From positions 682,001 to 746,000 of the forward strand of contig CAWGAJ010000002.1 of the NCBI GenBank assembly GCA_963820545.1: a stretch of DNA of 64,000 nt, written 5' to 3'. Position 1 is the stretch's first letter. Each line of letters opens with the position of its first letter. Shown one piece after another: positions 34,726 to 44,581 of the stretch. This DNA comes from CAWGAJ01 sp963820545 (GTDB lineage: Bacteria; Planctomycetota; Planctomycetia; Pirellulales; Thermoguttaceae). The position numbers and the translations under genes are program-made. The notes under the pieces were generated by a model. It was not told the origin of the DNA. It ran no database searches and was given only the letters and a program-made list of their open reading frames with translations.

Positions 34726-37212
34726 TTAGCGGACGCCGCGGGTATACGGCCGGGCTTGTGAATTTTGCGGTATGGCCGGCGCATCTTGGTAGTAGAGGGT
34801 GGTATCCTCTGATACCAATCGCGATCCCATTGCCTTGCAGTGCACCTCGGCGCGGAAGACATGATTACCGGGCGTTTCGGCGCGGGCGTGAATTTTGAGC
34901 ACTAATTCCGCGCCGGGAGCAAGTGAGGGAATGGTCGTGAAAACGACCTGTCCCGGACCGAGGCGGTTGGCGCCGCCTTCGGCGCTGGTCGGTTCGATGC
35001 CCCGCGAAAAGTAGCCGATCACCTCGATCCCTTCGGCATCCTTTGTGCCGCGATTGCGTACGTGAATTTCATAAGTGGACTCTTCTCCCACCGGCACCGG
35101 ACCGCCGGGATCTTGTACGTTGAGGAGCAAATTAGCCACTGCTTCGACTTGGGTTACGGCCACGGTCGAGGCAGTTAAATCGTCGTCGGCCGTGGCGGCG
35201 ATTTCCACGCGATTAACGCCTGCCGTGCCCGCGATACATTTGATCGTGAAATTCTGCACGGCCTCGGGATTGATGCTCTCCACGGTCCAATGCAATTTAT
35301 TGTTGTTTTCGGGACGCGCGCCTTCAATGCCGCCCACGTATTTCAGCCCCGGCGGAAGCGCGGAGGTGAAGGTGATGTTTTTGGCCGGGGCATTGCCGGT
35401 GTTCCGCAGGCGGAGGGAATAAATCGCCGTAGCGCCGACAAACTGCAACTTTGGTCCATCCACGTCGATCTCCAATCCCCCCCGGCGAACGAGCACTTTT
35501 TCGCTTAGATGTACGCTGTTGCCCGCGTCGCCCTGGGCGTCCACCTGGATTTCCAGCGTTCCCGATTGGCGCGCGGTCAGTTCCACTTCAATGTCCTTCT
35601 CTTCTCCAGCGCCGAGCAGACCTAATTGATAGACGGCCGGCACGTTTTCGCCCGTACCAACCGGCACCAGCTTAATCACCACGCCCTCGGCATGGCCGGT
35701 GCCGCTGTTGAGGACTTTAAGCCGATAGATTTCTTTCTTGCCGTAATTTACTTCGCGCGGTCCTTCCAATTGCATTTCGAGTTTGGGTTCTTGCACTTCG
35801 ATCATGGTCTGGGAGGCCGCGGGCTTGAACTCCCAACGCACGGCCAGATCGAACGGCCGGCTTTGACGAGGCACGAGGCGGAGCGTCAATTTCTCCTGTG
35901 ATTTGCCCGCCAGAGTACCCGCTTTCCATTGGAAGGGAGCGGATATTTGCCCTGCCGCGCCGACCTGAGTCGTCCCCGTACTGGCTTCCGCGCCCACCAC
36001 TTCGGCCCACTGGGGAAGATCGACGAAAACGATCAGCTCCTCGGCCGGGACCTCGCCGCTGTTGATAATCTTCAATTCGTAAGACGATTCCTTGCCCACG
36101 ATGATCTTGCGCGGCCCGTGCGTTTCCACGCTGATGACGGGCGTTTTGCGCGCGAAGAGAACGTTGTTTTCATTCGCCGCCGGCGTTTCGGATTTATGAG
36201 AGAAAGGATTAATTTCTTTTGCTGTGTGGGGTGTTGACGGGGCCAGGTCCGGGGAAGCAACTTTGCTGTCCATGCGCGTTGTGGGCGAGGTCCGCTCGGC
36301 CACCATCGACTGAGCGGAAGTTGTCTCGCTTGCCGGACGCTTGGCCAAGGTCGGCCGGCCGGTAGTGTTCGCCGCAGTCGTATTTTCCGCCGCTTGCGGC
36401 AACGATTCGCTATTAGCAGATGAACGATCCGCTGGTTTTTTCGGCGCACTTCTCCCAGCGGTTGCGTCCTCACTTGCTGAAGGTGAGGGACCTATTGAGG
36501 GCAACTCGCCGGAAGAAATTGCACCGCCCTGAGACGACTTAACCGTGGTGCCCCTCGCGGCATTATCGAATGCCGATTTGCGAAATTGCTCCAAGCGTTC
36601 ATATAACGGCACTGAAGTGAGATTACTCTTGTCGGATAGTTCTTGACTGCCGCCGAGATTCTTGCTAGGCGTAACGACGATGGGTTGTTTTGCGGGCGTG
36701 GCCGGGCTGATTGGCGTGGTGTCCGGAGTATCGGCGTCGTCTTCTGAATAAGTCTCATCAAAATGGCGCCGCCCTGGACGCGCATTTGAGGTCGACGTTT
36801 GCGGCGAAGAAGCATAATCGGAAGATGTATAAGTGTCGGTCTGATATGATCCACTCGATCGCGCCGCGGATCCCTTGGTCATTGTTTGCTGATTGCTACT
36901 AGAGGGCCTTAAAATACTGCCGCTGCGGGTAAAGGAGCCATCCTCGGGAATCTCTACCTGGTCATATTTCCTTATCGGAGTACGTGTTGCCTGTTTGCTA
37001 TTCTGCGCATTGTCTTTATTTTGACGCTTATCTTTGGTTTGTGCGTTTTCTTCATCTTCTGATAGAATCCCGCCAAAGATATTTCGCCCAAATTCGTCCA
37101 ATCGCTCACCGAGGGTTTTGCCGCTAGGTAATACGACCTGGGCGTTGGCAGTGGTGGCAATAAGCAAAAATTCCAGAATGACTGCAAGCGTGACTAATTT
37201 TCTGAGCGACAT
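34726..37212 (-). CDS. Secreted DUF11-repeat (CARDB-like) protein
   Basis: 828 residues. Signal peptide (MSLRKLVTLAVILEFLLIAT, cleavage after ANA), a long low-complexity Ser/Thr/Pro/Lys-rich linker (about 60-345), then at least four beta-sandwich repeats of the DUF11/CARDB type (about 355-800). Repeat motifs include SSYELKIINSGEVPAEELIV, EIYRLKVLNSGTGHAEGVVI, AIYSLRLRNTGNAPAKNITF and STYEIHVRNRGTKDAEGIEV. It is probably a periplasmic or surface structural/adhesive protein. No catalytic motif seen. Monocistronic, with about 850 bp of repeat-rich sequence upstream. Confidence 0.88.
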   Translation of the reverse strand: MSLRKLVTLAVILEFLLIATTANAQVVLPSGKTLGERLDEFGRNIFGGILSEDEENAQTKDKRQNKDNAQNSKQATRTPIRKYDQVEIPEDGSFTRSGSILRPSSSNQQTMTKGSAARSSGSYQTDTYTSSDYASSPQTSTSNARPGRRHFDETYSEDDADTPDTTPISPATPAKQPIVVTPSKNLGGSQELSDKSNLTSVPLYERLEQFRKSAFDNAARGTTVKSSQGGAISSGELPSIGPSPSASEDATAGRSAPKKPADRSSANSESLPQAAENTTAANTTGRPTLAKRPASETTSAQSMVAERTSPTTRMDSKVASPDLAPSTPHTAKEINPFSHKSETPAANENNVLFARKTPVISVETHGPRKIIVGKESSYELKIINSGEVPAEELIVFVDLPQWAEVVGAEASTGTTQVGAAGQISAPFQWKAGTLAGKSQEKLTLRLVPRQSRPFDLAVRWEFKPAASQTMIEVQEPKLEMQLEGPREVNYGKKEIYRLKVLNSGTGHAEGVVIKLVPVGTGENVPAVYQLGLLGAGEEKDIEVELTARQSGTLEIQVDAQGDAGNSVHLSEKVLVRRGGLEIDVDGPKLQFVGATAIYSLRLRNTGNAPAKNITFTSALPPGLKYVGGIEGARPENNNKLHWTVESINPEAVQNFTIKCIAGTAGVNRVEIAATADDDLTASTVAVTQVEAVANLLLNVQDPGGPVPVGEESTYEIHVRNRGTKDAEGIEVIGYFSRGIEPTSAEGGANRLGPGQVVFTTIPSLAPGAELVLKIHARAETPGNHVFRAEVHCKAMGSRLVSEDTTLYYQDAPAIPQNSQARPYTRGVR

Positions 37213-37403
37213 GGTTCTACCTTGCGCACATTAATTACACATGTGGATTTTTAGAGTACTCCATCATGGGGTATCGTCACAGTGAATTTTTGGATTTAGT
37301 CAACTTTTCTGATTTTCGCGGAAAGTAGGAATGGAGAGATTTGGCTATATGCGCAAATTGGATTCGATGTAAATAAGTGAGTTAAATGAGTAGATATTTT
37401 TCT

Positions 37404-37429
37404 CGTTCCCACGCTCCGGCGTGGGAACG
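37404..37429. repeat. Palindrome G, copy 1
   Basis: CGTTCCCACG and CGTGGGAACG arms with a short GC loop. Related copies at 37663-37690 (variant), 49126-49151 and within 49282-49307. Confidence 0.75.
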
Positions 37430-37547
37430 CAACTCACCGACGCTCCGCGTCGCCCACTTCATTCTCAACATCCCCCTTATCATTGTTTTTTTCCGTGCTT
37501 TGTACTCACGTACTTCGCACTAACCACTAACCACCATTTTTTTCTCG

Positions 37548-37616
37548 AGCCCAGCGATTCATTGCTGGGGAAGGAGATTAAAAAAATCCCCCATCCGTCC
37601 CGTAGGGACGGTTGAA
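37548..37616. repeat. Composite repeat C, copy 1
   Basis: Two hairpins in fixed order: AGCCCAGCGATT/CATTGCTGGG, about 27 bp spacer, then GTCCCGTAGGGAC followed by GGTTGAAT. The same order recurs at 52849-52920. Confidence 0.7.
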
Positions 37617-38064
37617 TTTGAACATTCCATCAATCAGCCGTGCTACACGTGTTTTTAATCACTCGTTCCCAAGCTCCGCCTGGGAACGAGGATAGGGATG
37701 GTGGGAAGGAATACACCTGCCGGATAAGATTGGCGCAGAGCGAAGGTTGGGCGTGGCACCCGGTGCAAAAAAAGACTCTCGCCCCCCCTCCCCCCTAAAA
37801 TTCCCTGGCTAATCTGCACTGAAATCGTTGACAATTTAGTGTGGATTGGTAGAATAGCAAATTATCGTATCTCTTTACGACATACCAATTAGAGGCAGCA
37901 TTCGTACCTCATAGCCCGATGCTCTGAAACTGGGCATCGTGGGGTACATTCTCAGATGGCTCGCAGCGAGCCGTCCCGTGAAGCAAACGCCAGAGATACT
38001 CTGGCTTTTGACTCTCGTTTCCACTTATTCCAAAAAACTCCGTAACAACTGATGAGATTTCACA

Positions 38065-39024
38065 ATGAACCGACATCTATCTTTTCTGGCCGTGCTCATA
38101 ATGTGCATTTTAGTTTGTAATGTCTCACATGCGATCACATACAATATCACTGACCTGGGGGACCTCGGGGGTGGAGAAAGTCAGGCCTATGGCATCAACG
38201 CCAGCGGACAGGTCGTGGGCCAATCCAACACCACCGGCGACGCTGCTTGGCACTCCTTCCTCTACAACGTCTCGACAATGTGCGACCTTGGCACACTCGG
38301 CGGAAAAGAGAGCGCTGCCTTGGGCATCAACGACAGCGGAAAGATCGTAGGCTGGGCGGATAACGCATCGGATTACCGCCATGCCTTTCTATATAGCGAT
38401 GGATTTGTGCAGGACTTGGGCATACCCGAAGGAACATGGAGTTCTACCCGGGGCATTAACAACACGGGACAGATGGTGGGCTATTCGATCACAGGGGGCT
38501 ACATTCATGCCTTTCTCTACAGCGGCGGGGCGGTGCAGATTCTGGGCACACTCGGGGGTGATACTAGTTGGGCCTTCGGTATAAACGCTAGTGGGCAGGT
38601 TGTGGGCTCTTCGCAAAATGAATCGGGCTGCGATCATGCTTTTCTCTATAGTAATGATGTTATGCAAGACCTCGGTACACTCGGTGGACAATTCAGCAAA
38701 GCCTTCGGCATTAACTCCAGTGGACAGGTCGTGGGTTCTTCGTACACCGCATCGAGTTCAGAGCATGCTTTTCTCTATAGCGGCGGGGTGATGACCGATC
38801 TGAACAGCCTACTTGATCCCGACTCGGGGTGGTTACTTACATATGCGAACGCGATCAACGATTCCGGACAAATTGTCGGGTACGGATATAGTTTAAATTC
38901 GACTGGCCATACCCGCGCCTTCCTGCTCACGCCCGTCCCCGAGCCGTCTACATGCATGCTTTTAGGCTCGGCACTATTGGGACTTTACTGGAGTGTGCTG
39001 GTTCGTCGTCGTGGGGCTAAATAA
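38065..39024 (+). CDS. HAF-repeat PEP-CTERM surface protein
   Basis: 319 residues. Signal peptide (MNRHLSFLAVLIMCILVCNV, cleaved near SHA), then about seven repeats of the HAF type (GINASGQVVGxSxxxxxxxHAFLYSxGxxxDLGTLGG), a beta-propeller-like fold. The C-terminus is a PEP-CTERM sorting signal: VPEPSTCMLLGSALLGLYWS, then a basic RRR tail. It would be exported, then processed by an exosortase (none in the window). No enzymatic role known for HAF repeats. Confidence 0.92.
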   Translation: MNRHLSFLAVLIMCILVCNVSHAITYNITDLGDLGGGESQAYGINASGQVVGQSNTTGDAAWHSFLYNVSTMCDLGTLGGKESAALGINDSGKIVGWADNASDYRHAFLYSDGFVQDLGIPEGTWSSTRGINNTGQMVGYSITGGYIHAFLYSGGAVQILGTLGGDTSWAFGINASGQVVGSSQNESGCDHAFLYSNDVMQDLGTLGGQFSKAFGINSSGQVVGSSYTASSSEHAFLYSGGVMTDLNSLLDPDSGWLLTYANAINDSGQIVGYGYSLNSTGHTRAFLLTPVPEPSTCMLLGSALLGLYWSVLVRRRGAK

Positions 39025-39103
39025 AGTCAGAAGGCAAAACAGAGAATGCAGGGATTGGAGTGCAACTCCCGTCCCAACGTATCATCGATCATCGAACAGA
39101 TTT

Positions 39104-39904
39104 TTATTTCCAGTTCTTAAAATGTACGGCATAACTTTGCCGCAATAAGGGTATTCTGCGCTCGAGGCGTTGGCTAAGTGGTTCGCCGGGATTCTGAGTT
39201 TGGAGATCGCGTAGGAAACGCGCCAATTCTTCATGGGCCTCGGCCGAACCATGAAGCATGTAATGCACCCACGCCCAGCAGTCGCGATATTCCGCCTTCC
39301 CCATTTTCGAAACGTCCGTACACTTTTCCAGATCCTCTATGCTCGGGATAATCCCAAACCACACGTTCCAGCGAATGCTGCCCAGATGCGGGTTCTGATA
39401 AGCGCGCTGTTGGGGAGCCAATTCAAAATAGCCGGCCAGTCCTTCATCCAACCACAAAGGGATGTTCCTGAGTGAGGCATGCAACAGAGCGTGCGTGCAT
39501 TCGTGGCGCAAGTCGACCTCAAATTGCCTGCTGTAATAAGCGAACACCCTGCCCGGGCCTTTCCCTTTGATGTAAACCGCCCGACGAAATGGTACATTCG
39601 GATAATATTGCTTCAGATAGCGATCATAGGTGTTCTGATCGTGGAAAAGATACACCTCGATTGTTTCCCCTGCCGGAGCAGTGCCCAAGGCAAGTATCAA
39701 ATCGTTTTGTAAATGCCCCAGTTCCTTCAGAAAAGGCTCTAAATCTTGCAGCGAAAAATCCGCTCGGCAGACAAATGGCCCAACCATTCGCATCTCGGGC
39801 CAATCAGCGGCAAGGGCGTTTCTGCTCAACCCCAACACAAACATCAATAGAAGCCGGCAAAGGATAACGGCTGTCTTCGCTAGTTGCTGCCGAGAGCAAG
39901 GCAT
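39104..39904 (-). CDS. DUF1570-type zinc metalloprotease-like secreted protein
   Basis: 266 residues with a signal peptide or anchor (about 10-33, ending ALA). The gluzincin motif is HECTH in LRHECTHALLHASLRNIPLW, with the third ligand Glu in DEGLAGYFELAP about 20 residues on. This fits peptidase MA/DUF1570 proteins abundant in planctomycetes. The N-terminal half (about 40-130) is a hydrophobic/aromatic domain. Substrate unknown. It is divergent from the next gene by about 325 bp. Confidence 0.85.
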   Translation of the reverse strand: MPCSRQQLAKTAVILCRLLLMFVLGLSRNALAADWPEMRMVGPFVCRADFSLQDLEPFLKELGHLQNDLILALGTAPAGETIEVYLFHDQNTYDRYLKQYYPNVPFRRAVYIKGKGPGRVFAYYSRQFEVDLRHECTHALLHASLRNIPLWLDEGLAGYFELAPQQRAYQNPHLGSIRWNVWFGIIPSIEDLEKCTDVSKMGKAEYRDCWAWVHYMLHGSAEAHEELARFLRDLQTQNPGEPLSQRLERRIPLLRQSYAVHFKNWK

Positions 39905-40043
39905 AATAGGAATTAGGGATTGGGGATTAGTAGGACCACTTTGAAAGTTGTCTTACAGGGGGATGGGGATTAAACTTATGGTTACATGGTGGCGGAAAGT
40001 AAATGCACCTTTTAGGGAAGTCAAGGGCAAAAAGTCATTGGGC

Positions 40044-40112
40044 AGGGGAACAGGCGCAATTTGTGCAAAACACCTTCCAGGCCGCTCCGCGGCAAATGGT
40101 GCCTATCCCCTT
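40044..40112 (+). repeat. Palindromic element A5, decayed copy
   Basis: Matches the family A pattern: AGGGGAACAGGCGCAATTTG, then TGCAAAACACCTTCCAGGCC for the core, then a mutated right arm ending CCTATCCCCTT. Pairing is imperfect, consistent with an old copy. It lies in the gap 39905-40229, which holds no gene. Confidence 0.65.
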
Positions 40113-40229
40113 CCAGCGCCTGACCAAGCGATTGCCGTTGACGTTTTTGAAAAAATTTGGTAGCTTCCTGCCCTGTACGGGGGGTGAAAACTGGATTTGC
40201 ATCGAGAGAGAGCGGAGCGGAACGGAATT

Positions 40230-41279
40230 ATGCAATATTCTGCAATTGGACCGATTACCGTTCATTTGCCCGAAAAAGTCGAAAACATCGATCAATTGAC
40301 TTCGCTGTTCCCCAAGTGGGACATCGAAACGATCTTTGCCAAGACCGGCGTGCGAAAGCGGCACCTTGCCGCGCCCGACGAGTGCGCATCGGACCTGGGC
40401 GTGGCGGCGGCGGAAAAACTTTTTGCCCGGCACAACGTCGACCGCGAGTCGATCGACTTCCTCCTGTTTTGCACGCAAACACCCGACTATATTCTCCCCA
40501 CCACCGCCTGCATCATGCAGCAGCGTCTGGGGCTGCCCACCTCGATTGGCGCTTTGGATTTTAACCTGGGATGCTCGGGCTTTGTCTACGGGCTCTTGCT
40601 GGCCGACGGGCTGATCCGCGGCGGGGCCGCGCACCGGGTATTGTTAATCACCGCCGAAACCTATTCGAAATACATCGATCCGATTGATCGCTCGCTGCGC
40701 ACCATCTTCGGCGACGGCGCTGCGGCGACTTTGGTCGAGGCCTCGGCCGAGCCTTCGCTGGGTCACTTTGTTTTCGGCACCGACGGCCGCGGCGCAAATA
40801 CTTTGATGGTCACCGAAGGCGGCGCCCGGCCGAAAAATCAGGCTCTCCAACCCAGCAAACGCAAGCGCTGGCCCAGCAGCCTGTTTATGGACGGGCCGGA
40901 GCTGATCAAGTTCAGCCTTGAGGTGGTGCCGCCGATGATTGAGCGGCTCCTCAGCCTCGCGCATTGGACACGCGATAACGTGGACATGTATTTAATGCAC
41001 CAGGCAACGGCCTTACTACTCAAACACCTGCGAACGCAACTCGACCTGGATGCGGAAAAAACCCCCGAGGCGCTGGAGCATTACGGCAACACGGTTTCGT
41101 CGACGATTCCGATTTTAATCCATGATCTACGCGCCAACGGCCGTTTGCGACCGGGCAAACAGACGCTTTTGCTCGGCTTTGGCGTCGGTCTATCCTGGGC
41201 CGGCTGCGCATGGACCGAAACCTGGCAGGCTGAGCAGTCCGCGGGCAAGATGACTGAAGCCCATCTCCAAGCGGCATAA
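40230..41279 (+). CDS. 3-Oxoacyl-ACP synthase III-like enzyme (KAS III family)
   Basis: About 349 residues from ATG 40230. The catalytic triad is visible: Cys in GALDFNLGCSGFVYGLL, His in MYLMHQATALLLKHL and Asn in HYGNTVSSTIPIL. It condenses an acyl-CoA with malonyl-ACP in fatty acid or secondary lipid synthesis. The gene stands alone: no fabD, fabG, acpP or fabF nearby, so it may serve a specialised pathway (for example ladderane/polyketide-like lipids) rather than housekeeping FabH. That is inference. Length is slightly above the FabH average (about 320). Confidence 0.85.
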   Translation: MQYSAIGPITVHLPEKVENIDQLTSLFPKWDIETIFAKTGVRKRHLAAPDECASDLGVAAAEKLFARHNVDRESIDFLLFCTQTPDYILPTTACIMQQRLGLPTSIGALDFNLGCSGFVYGLLLADGLIRGGAAHRVLLITAETYSKYIDPIDRSLRTIFGDGAAATLVEASAEPSLGHFVFGTDGRGANTLMVTEGGARPKNQALQPSKRKRWPSSLFMDGPELIKFSLEVVPPMIERLLSLAHWTRDNVDMYLMHQATALLLKHLRTQLDLDAEKTPEALEHYGNTVSSTIPILIHDLRANGRLRPGKQTLLLGFGVGLSWAGCAWTETWQAEQSAGKMTEAHLQAA

Positions 41280-41280
41280 A

Positions 41281-41354
41281 AAACAGATAATCAGGCCAAT
41301 GTGTTGTGGCGACAACATATCTTACCTGTTGGGATTGGCCTAATCAGGCTGTTT
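41281..41354. terminator. Bidirectional terminator between convergent genes
   Basis: Outer arms AAACAG/CTGTTT and AGGCCAAT/ATTGGCCT with an inner hairpin TGTTGTGGCGACAACA. T-runs follow on both strands (CTGTTTTATT plus; CTGTTTTTTATG minus), serving the KAS III gene and htrA. Confidence 0.75.
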
Positions 41355-42862
41355 TATTCTTTCAGTACCACAAAACGATTGCCGTTTTGGGTGCGGAGAA
41401 GCAGGAGCACGCCTTTTTCCAACGATTCGTTTTTTAAGGCGGTTTTCAAATCGGCGATGGAGCGGACCGCCTTTTGGCCCACGCGCGATATCACCATTCC
41501 CTCGCGAATGCCGGCCATGGCCGCGATTCCCTCGGGTTGCACGCCGGTGATTACCACCCCCGAAGCATTGGATAAACCTAACTTTCCGGCAATTTCCGGC
41601 GTCAGGTCAATAACTTCGAGGCCCAACTCCCGGCTGGTAAAAGACGGCGTGCGCTCGTTGTTTTTCTCGCGGTCCAGTGCGGAGACGGAGGCAAAAGTGA
41701 GGTGATTGGGCAATGGTTGCACCGCCACCTGGAACAGGGACTTTTTTCCTCCGCGCAGGATTTCCACCTGCTGTTTAGAGTCCAGCGGCATTCGCTCGAC
41801 CAACTCTTGCAGTTGCTGCGGATCGGCGACTTTCTTTCCCGCGAAGGAGACGATAATATCGCCTTCCTGTAAACCGGCGGCGGCGGCCGGGCTGTTGGGG
41901 AATACGTCGCCCACGAGCACGCCGGAATTCGTCGCAACGCCTAGTTGATCGGCCAGTTCGCCGTTGATTTCGCTGATTTGCACGCCCAGATAGGCCCGCT
42001 GCACTTTACCTTTTTTAATCAACTGCGCGGTCACCCACTTGGCCAGGTTGCTGGGAATGGCGAAGCCGATGCCTTCGTAACCGCCGCTGGTGGAGGCAAT
42101 GGCGGTATTAATGCCGATGACCTCGCCGTCGAGATTCACCAGGGGTCCGCCGGAGTTGCCGGGATTAATCGCGGCGTCGGTTTGCAGATAGTTCGCCCGG
42201 CGCCTGGGCGAGAGCATCCGGCCTTTCCCGCTGATAATCCCCGCGCTGACCGTCGAATCCAACTCAAAGGGATATCCCACGGCTATGACCCAATCGCCGA
42301 TATCAAGCGCATCGGAATCGCCCATGGTGGCGGCAGGCAGGGGTTTGTTGGTTTTCACCCGCATCACGGCCAGATCGGCTTGTTCGTCGGTTTTGATGTC
42401 CGTGGCTTTTAATTGCCGGCCGTCGGCCAGTTCGACCAGCACCTCGTCGGCGCCGTCTACCACGTGGTTGTTGGTGAGGATGATCCCCGACGGATCGATA
42501 ATCACGCCCGAACCCACGCCCATGTGCGGTGGAATTTGTCCGTAAAACTTGGAATCGGGGGGAAGCTCTTCCCCGTCGAAAAAATCCTCGAGGGGCGTGC
42601 CTTGGAAGGGATTTGCTTGCCCAAGTTTTCCCGACGTTCCTTCCACGCGCTTGCCCTTGCTGACGCTTTTGATCTTCACTACCGTGGGAATGACCTTATG
42701 GGCGGCGGCGCGAAACGCCTTGGAAAGGCTATTCGCCTTGGCAATCCCTTCCTCCTCATCCCCCCGCGCTGCTTGCAAGCAGATATTGGAAACCAGAAAC
42801 GCCCCCATAAAAAACCATCCCCTTAGCCAATTACGTGGTCGATAACTGGTATTTTTTAACAT
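41354..42862 (-). CDS. Periplasmic serine protease Do (HtrA/DegP-like)
   Basis: 502 residues. Signal peptide (about 1-33; RGWFFMGAFLVSNICLQAA), then the trypsin-like domain with His in ILTNNHVVDGADEVLVEL, Asp in DEQADLAVMRVK and Ser in AAINPGNSGGPLVNLDG. Two PDZ domains follow (about 285-375 and 400-495), each with a carboxylate-binding loop (YLGVQISEING and the C-terminal GLEVIDL). It degrades or refolds misfolded envelope proteins. Monocistronic; divergent from rnc with about 310 bp between, in which I see no other gene. Confidence 0.93.
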   Translation of the reverse strand: MLKNTSYRPRNWLRGWFFMGAFLVSNICLQAARGDEEEGIAKANSLSKAFRAAAHKVIPTVVKIKSVSKGKRVEGTSGKLGQANPFQGTPLEDFFDGEELPPDSKFYGQIPPHMGVGSGVIIDPSGIILTNNHVVDGADEVLVELADGRQLKATDIKTDEQADLAVMRVKTNKPLPAATMGDSDALDIGDWVIAVGYPFELDSTVSAGIISGKGRMLSPRRRANYLQTDAAINPGNSGGPLVNLDGEVIGINTAIASTSGGYEGIGFAIPSNLAKWVTAQLIKKGKVQRAYLGVQISEINGELADQLGVATNSGVLVGDVFPNSPAAAAGLQEGDIIVSFAGKKVADPQQLQELVERMPLDSKQQVEILRGGKKSLFQVAVQPLPNHLTFASVSALDREKNNERTPSFTSRELGLEVIDLTPEIAGKLGLSNASGVVITGVQPEGIAAMAGIREGMVISRVGQKAVRSIADLKTALKNESLEKGVLLLLRTQNGNRFVVLKE

Positions 42863-43083
42863 GTTTTACTCCTGAATTTGGGAAACATCTTTTCCAGGCG
42901 CTTTTTTAAAGTGTTTTCAGTTATATATACGAAAAACCGGCTGATAATGTTGTCATAAGCCGATAAAATAATATTCTTGCCAGGGCATTTTACCTTGCTT
43001 AAATTATTATTTAGGTCCGATACTTTGCCGAAAAGTACGCTCCAAAATACTGCCCAATTGGTCATTTATATTATATAAACAGA

Positions 43084-43113
43084 TTGACAAATACCCCCTT
43101 TGGGCATTATGGT
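43084..43113 (+). promoter_or_regulatory. Candidate sigma70-type promoter for rnc
   Basis: TTGACA at 43084-43089, then TATGGT at 43108-43113 (18-base spacing), or TTATGG one base earlier (17). It lies about 62 bases upstream of the rnc start. Consensus -35, weak -10. Confidence 0.4.
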
Positions 43114-43175
43114 GGAATTATGAGGAGGGCTATCAAGTTATTTTTTTGCGTTGAGAAAGTGCTAGTTCCTGTTTT

Positions 43176-43907
43176 ATGGATTTAACATCCGGTATCGATC
43201 TCCAAGTTAACGCGACCCTGGAAAAGCTAGAACAGCGTATCGGTTATAAGTTTACCGATAAAAACCTGCTGATGGCTGCCTTGACCCATGCCTCGGGCAC
43301 TGAACACCGTCTGGCCTCGAACGAGAGGTTGGAATTCCTCGGCGATGCAATACTGGGCGCGGTAGTATGCGAACTACTTTTCCGCCAGTATCCCGAGTAT
43401 TTGGAAGGAGATCTGACCAAAATCAAGTCCATAGTCGTCAGCCGGCAAACCTGCACCAAGATTAGCCAAATCCTGGGAATGCAGGAATTCCTCATCCTGG
43501 GCAAAGGGATGACTACCCATCCTACCGTGCCGCCCTCGCTTTTGGCCGATGTTTTTGAATCGCTGGTGGCGGCAATATATCTCGATGGCGGCCCTGAAGC
43601 GGTAAAAACCTTCATCGTTGAACATATCGGCCCTGAGATAGAACTGGCCGCCGGCGGCGAGACGGGTTACAACTACAAATCGCTTTTGCAGCAACTAGCC
43701 CAACGCGAACACGGCACCACGCCTACTTATCAATTGCTCGATGAAAAAGGTCCCGACCATAGCAAATGCTTTAAGATCGCCGCCCAGGTCGGCGATGCCC
43801 GCTACCAGCCTGCCTGGGGAAGGAATAAAAAAGAAGCCGAACAGCGGGCCGCCCGGAATGCCCTCAGCCAACTCATTGGCGAAGCCCCGCCTTATCCTTC
43901 AGACTAA
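43176..43907 (+). CDS. rnc: Ribonuclease III
   Basis: Double-strand-specific endonuclease for rRNA and mRNA processing. 243 residues: RNase III domain (about 10-150) with the signature ERLEFLGDAILGAVVCELL and the second metal-binding stretch SLLADVFESLVAAIYLDGG, then a double-stranded RNA-binding domain (about 168-238: NYKSLLQQLAQREHGTTPTY, KKEAEQRAARNALSQLI). Length and both domains are complete. The start at 43176 gives MDLTSGIDLQVNATLEK. No partner genes nearby. Confidence 0.96.
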   Translation: MDLTSGIDLQVNATLEKLEQRIGYKFTDKNLLMAALTHASGTEHRLASNERLEFLGDAILGAVVCELLFRQYPEYLEGDLTKIKSIVVSRQTCTKISQILGMQEFLILGKGMTTHPTVPPSLLADVFESLVAAIYLDGGPEAVKTFIVEHIGPEIELAAGGETGYNYKSLLQQLAQREHGTTPTYQLLDEKGPDHSKCFKIAAQVGDARYQPAWGRNKKEAEQRAARNALSQLIGEAPPYPSD

Positions 43908-44404
43908 TTGGACACCTCTTCAGGCCCCAAATGGATGTGGCGTAATCGGACGACCGTTTTGTTTACCTAACACCTTAAAGGATTTCAGGTTAAGACAGCC
44001 GGTTTGAGATATTTGCTTTATCTTGCCGTTTTTTCCCTTGATTATAGACTGCTCTGATAGATAAAATTAAGTTGGAATGAATAAAGCCTGTCTTTTCTGG
44101 TGCGAGGATCGTCCCCAGCGGCGAATCTCGAAAAAAAATGTCCGGCAGCATAGTGATTGAGCTGGTGAGCATGTTTCGCCGCACTCGCGGAACACGTCAA
44201 AAAAAGACGGCAAATCTGCGAGAAAACGTCTAAGTGGCCTATAGAAACGATCCGATATCGGTTCCCCACTGGTATGACTCAGGCCACTTTATAGTTTTTT
44301 CATGCTTTCCTGCCCAGGAGTTCTTCTCGGAGCCATTTTCTGCCTTACGCATTGGCTTTGCCCTCTTACTTTTCGGCGGATTCACCGACCAGGCGTCAAG
44401 AAAT

Positions 44405-44437
44405 AGAAACGCCCGGTCAGCCGTGCCGGGCGTTTCT
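44405..44437 (-). terminator. Hairpin terminator
   Basis: A 12-bp perfect stem (AGAAACGCCCGG / CCGGGCGTTTCT) with a 9-base loop and ATTTCTTG on the minus strand. It is about 67 bp downstream of the Lys/Ala-rich mini-gene, so it probably ends that transcript. A smaller hairpin (GCTTCGGTGAACCGAAGC) lies between them. Confidence 0.7.
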
Positions 44438-44503
44438 TTCTCGTCGTAGTAGCTTCGGTGAACCGAAGCGGTTGTGTTTGCGGTTGATAAAACCGCAGCG
44501 CGG

Positions 44504-44581
44504 CTATCTCTTCTTCTTGGCCGCCTTCTTGGCAGCTTTCTTGGCCGGCTTCTTGGCTTTCTTTGCCTTTTTCTTGGCCAC
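44504..44581 (-). CDS. Lys/Ala-rich histone H1-like mini-protein
   Basis: Only 25 residues, start GTG 44581 (or a second GTG three bases earlier), with a perfect AGGAGG seven bases upstream. It is about half Lys: repeats AKKKAKKAKKPAKKAAKK and AAKKKR, like the C-terminal tails of histone H1 and bacterial Hc1/HU tails. Such a peptide would bind nucleic acid non-specifically. A strong terminator follows at 44405-44437, so it has its own transcription unit. It is too short for usual gene-calling limits. A chance reading frame is possible but unlikely given the Shine-Dalgarno sequence. Confidence 0.65.
   Translation of the reverse strand: MAKKKAKKAKKPAKKAAKKAAKKKR

Larger units (their letters stand above)
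37213..38064. other. Repeat-rich intergenic region, no gene
   Basis: About 850 bp. It contains palindromes of family G (37404-37429; a variant at 37663-37690), composite repeat C (37548-37616), and AT-rich DNA upstream of the PEP-CTERM gene. No coding frame with supporting features. Confidence 0.6.

Noticed and set aside
42856..43065. Small minus-strand frame between htrA and rnc
   Set aside because: No ribosome binding site, overlaps the htrA start, and the composition reflects AT-rich intergenic DNA.
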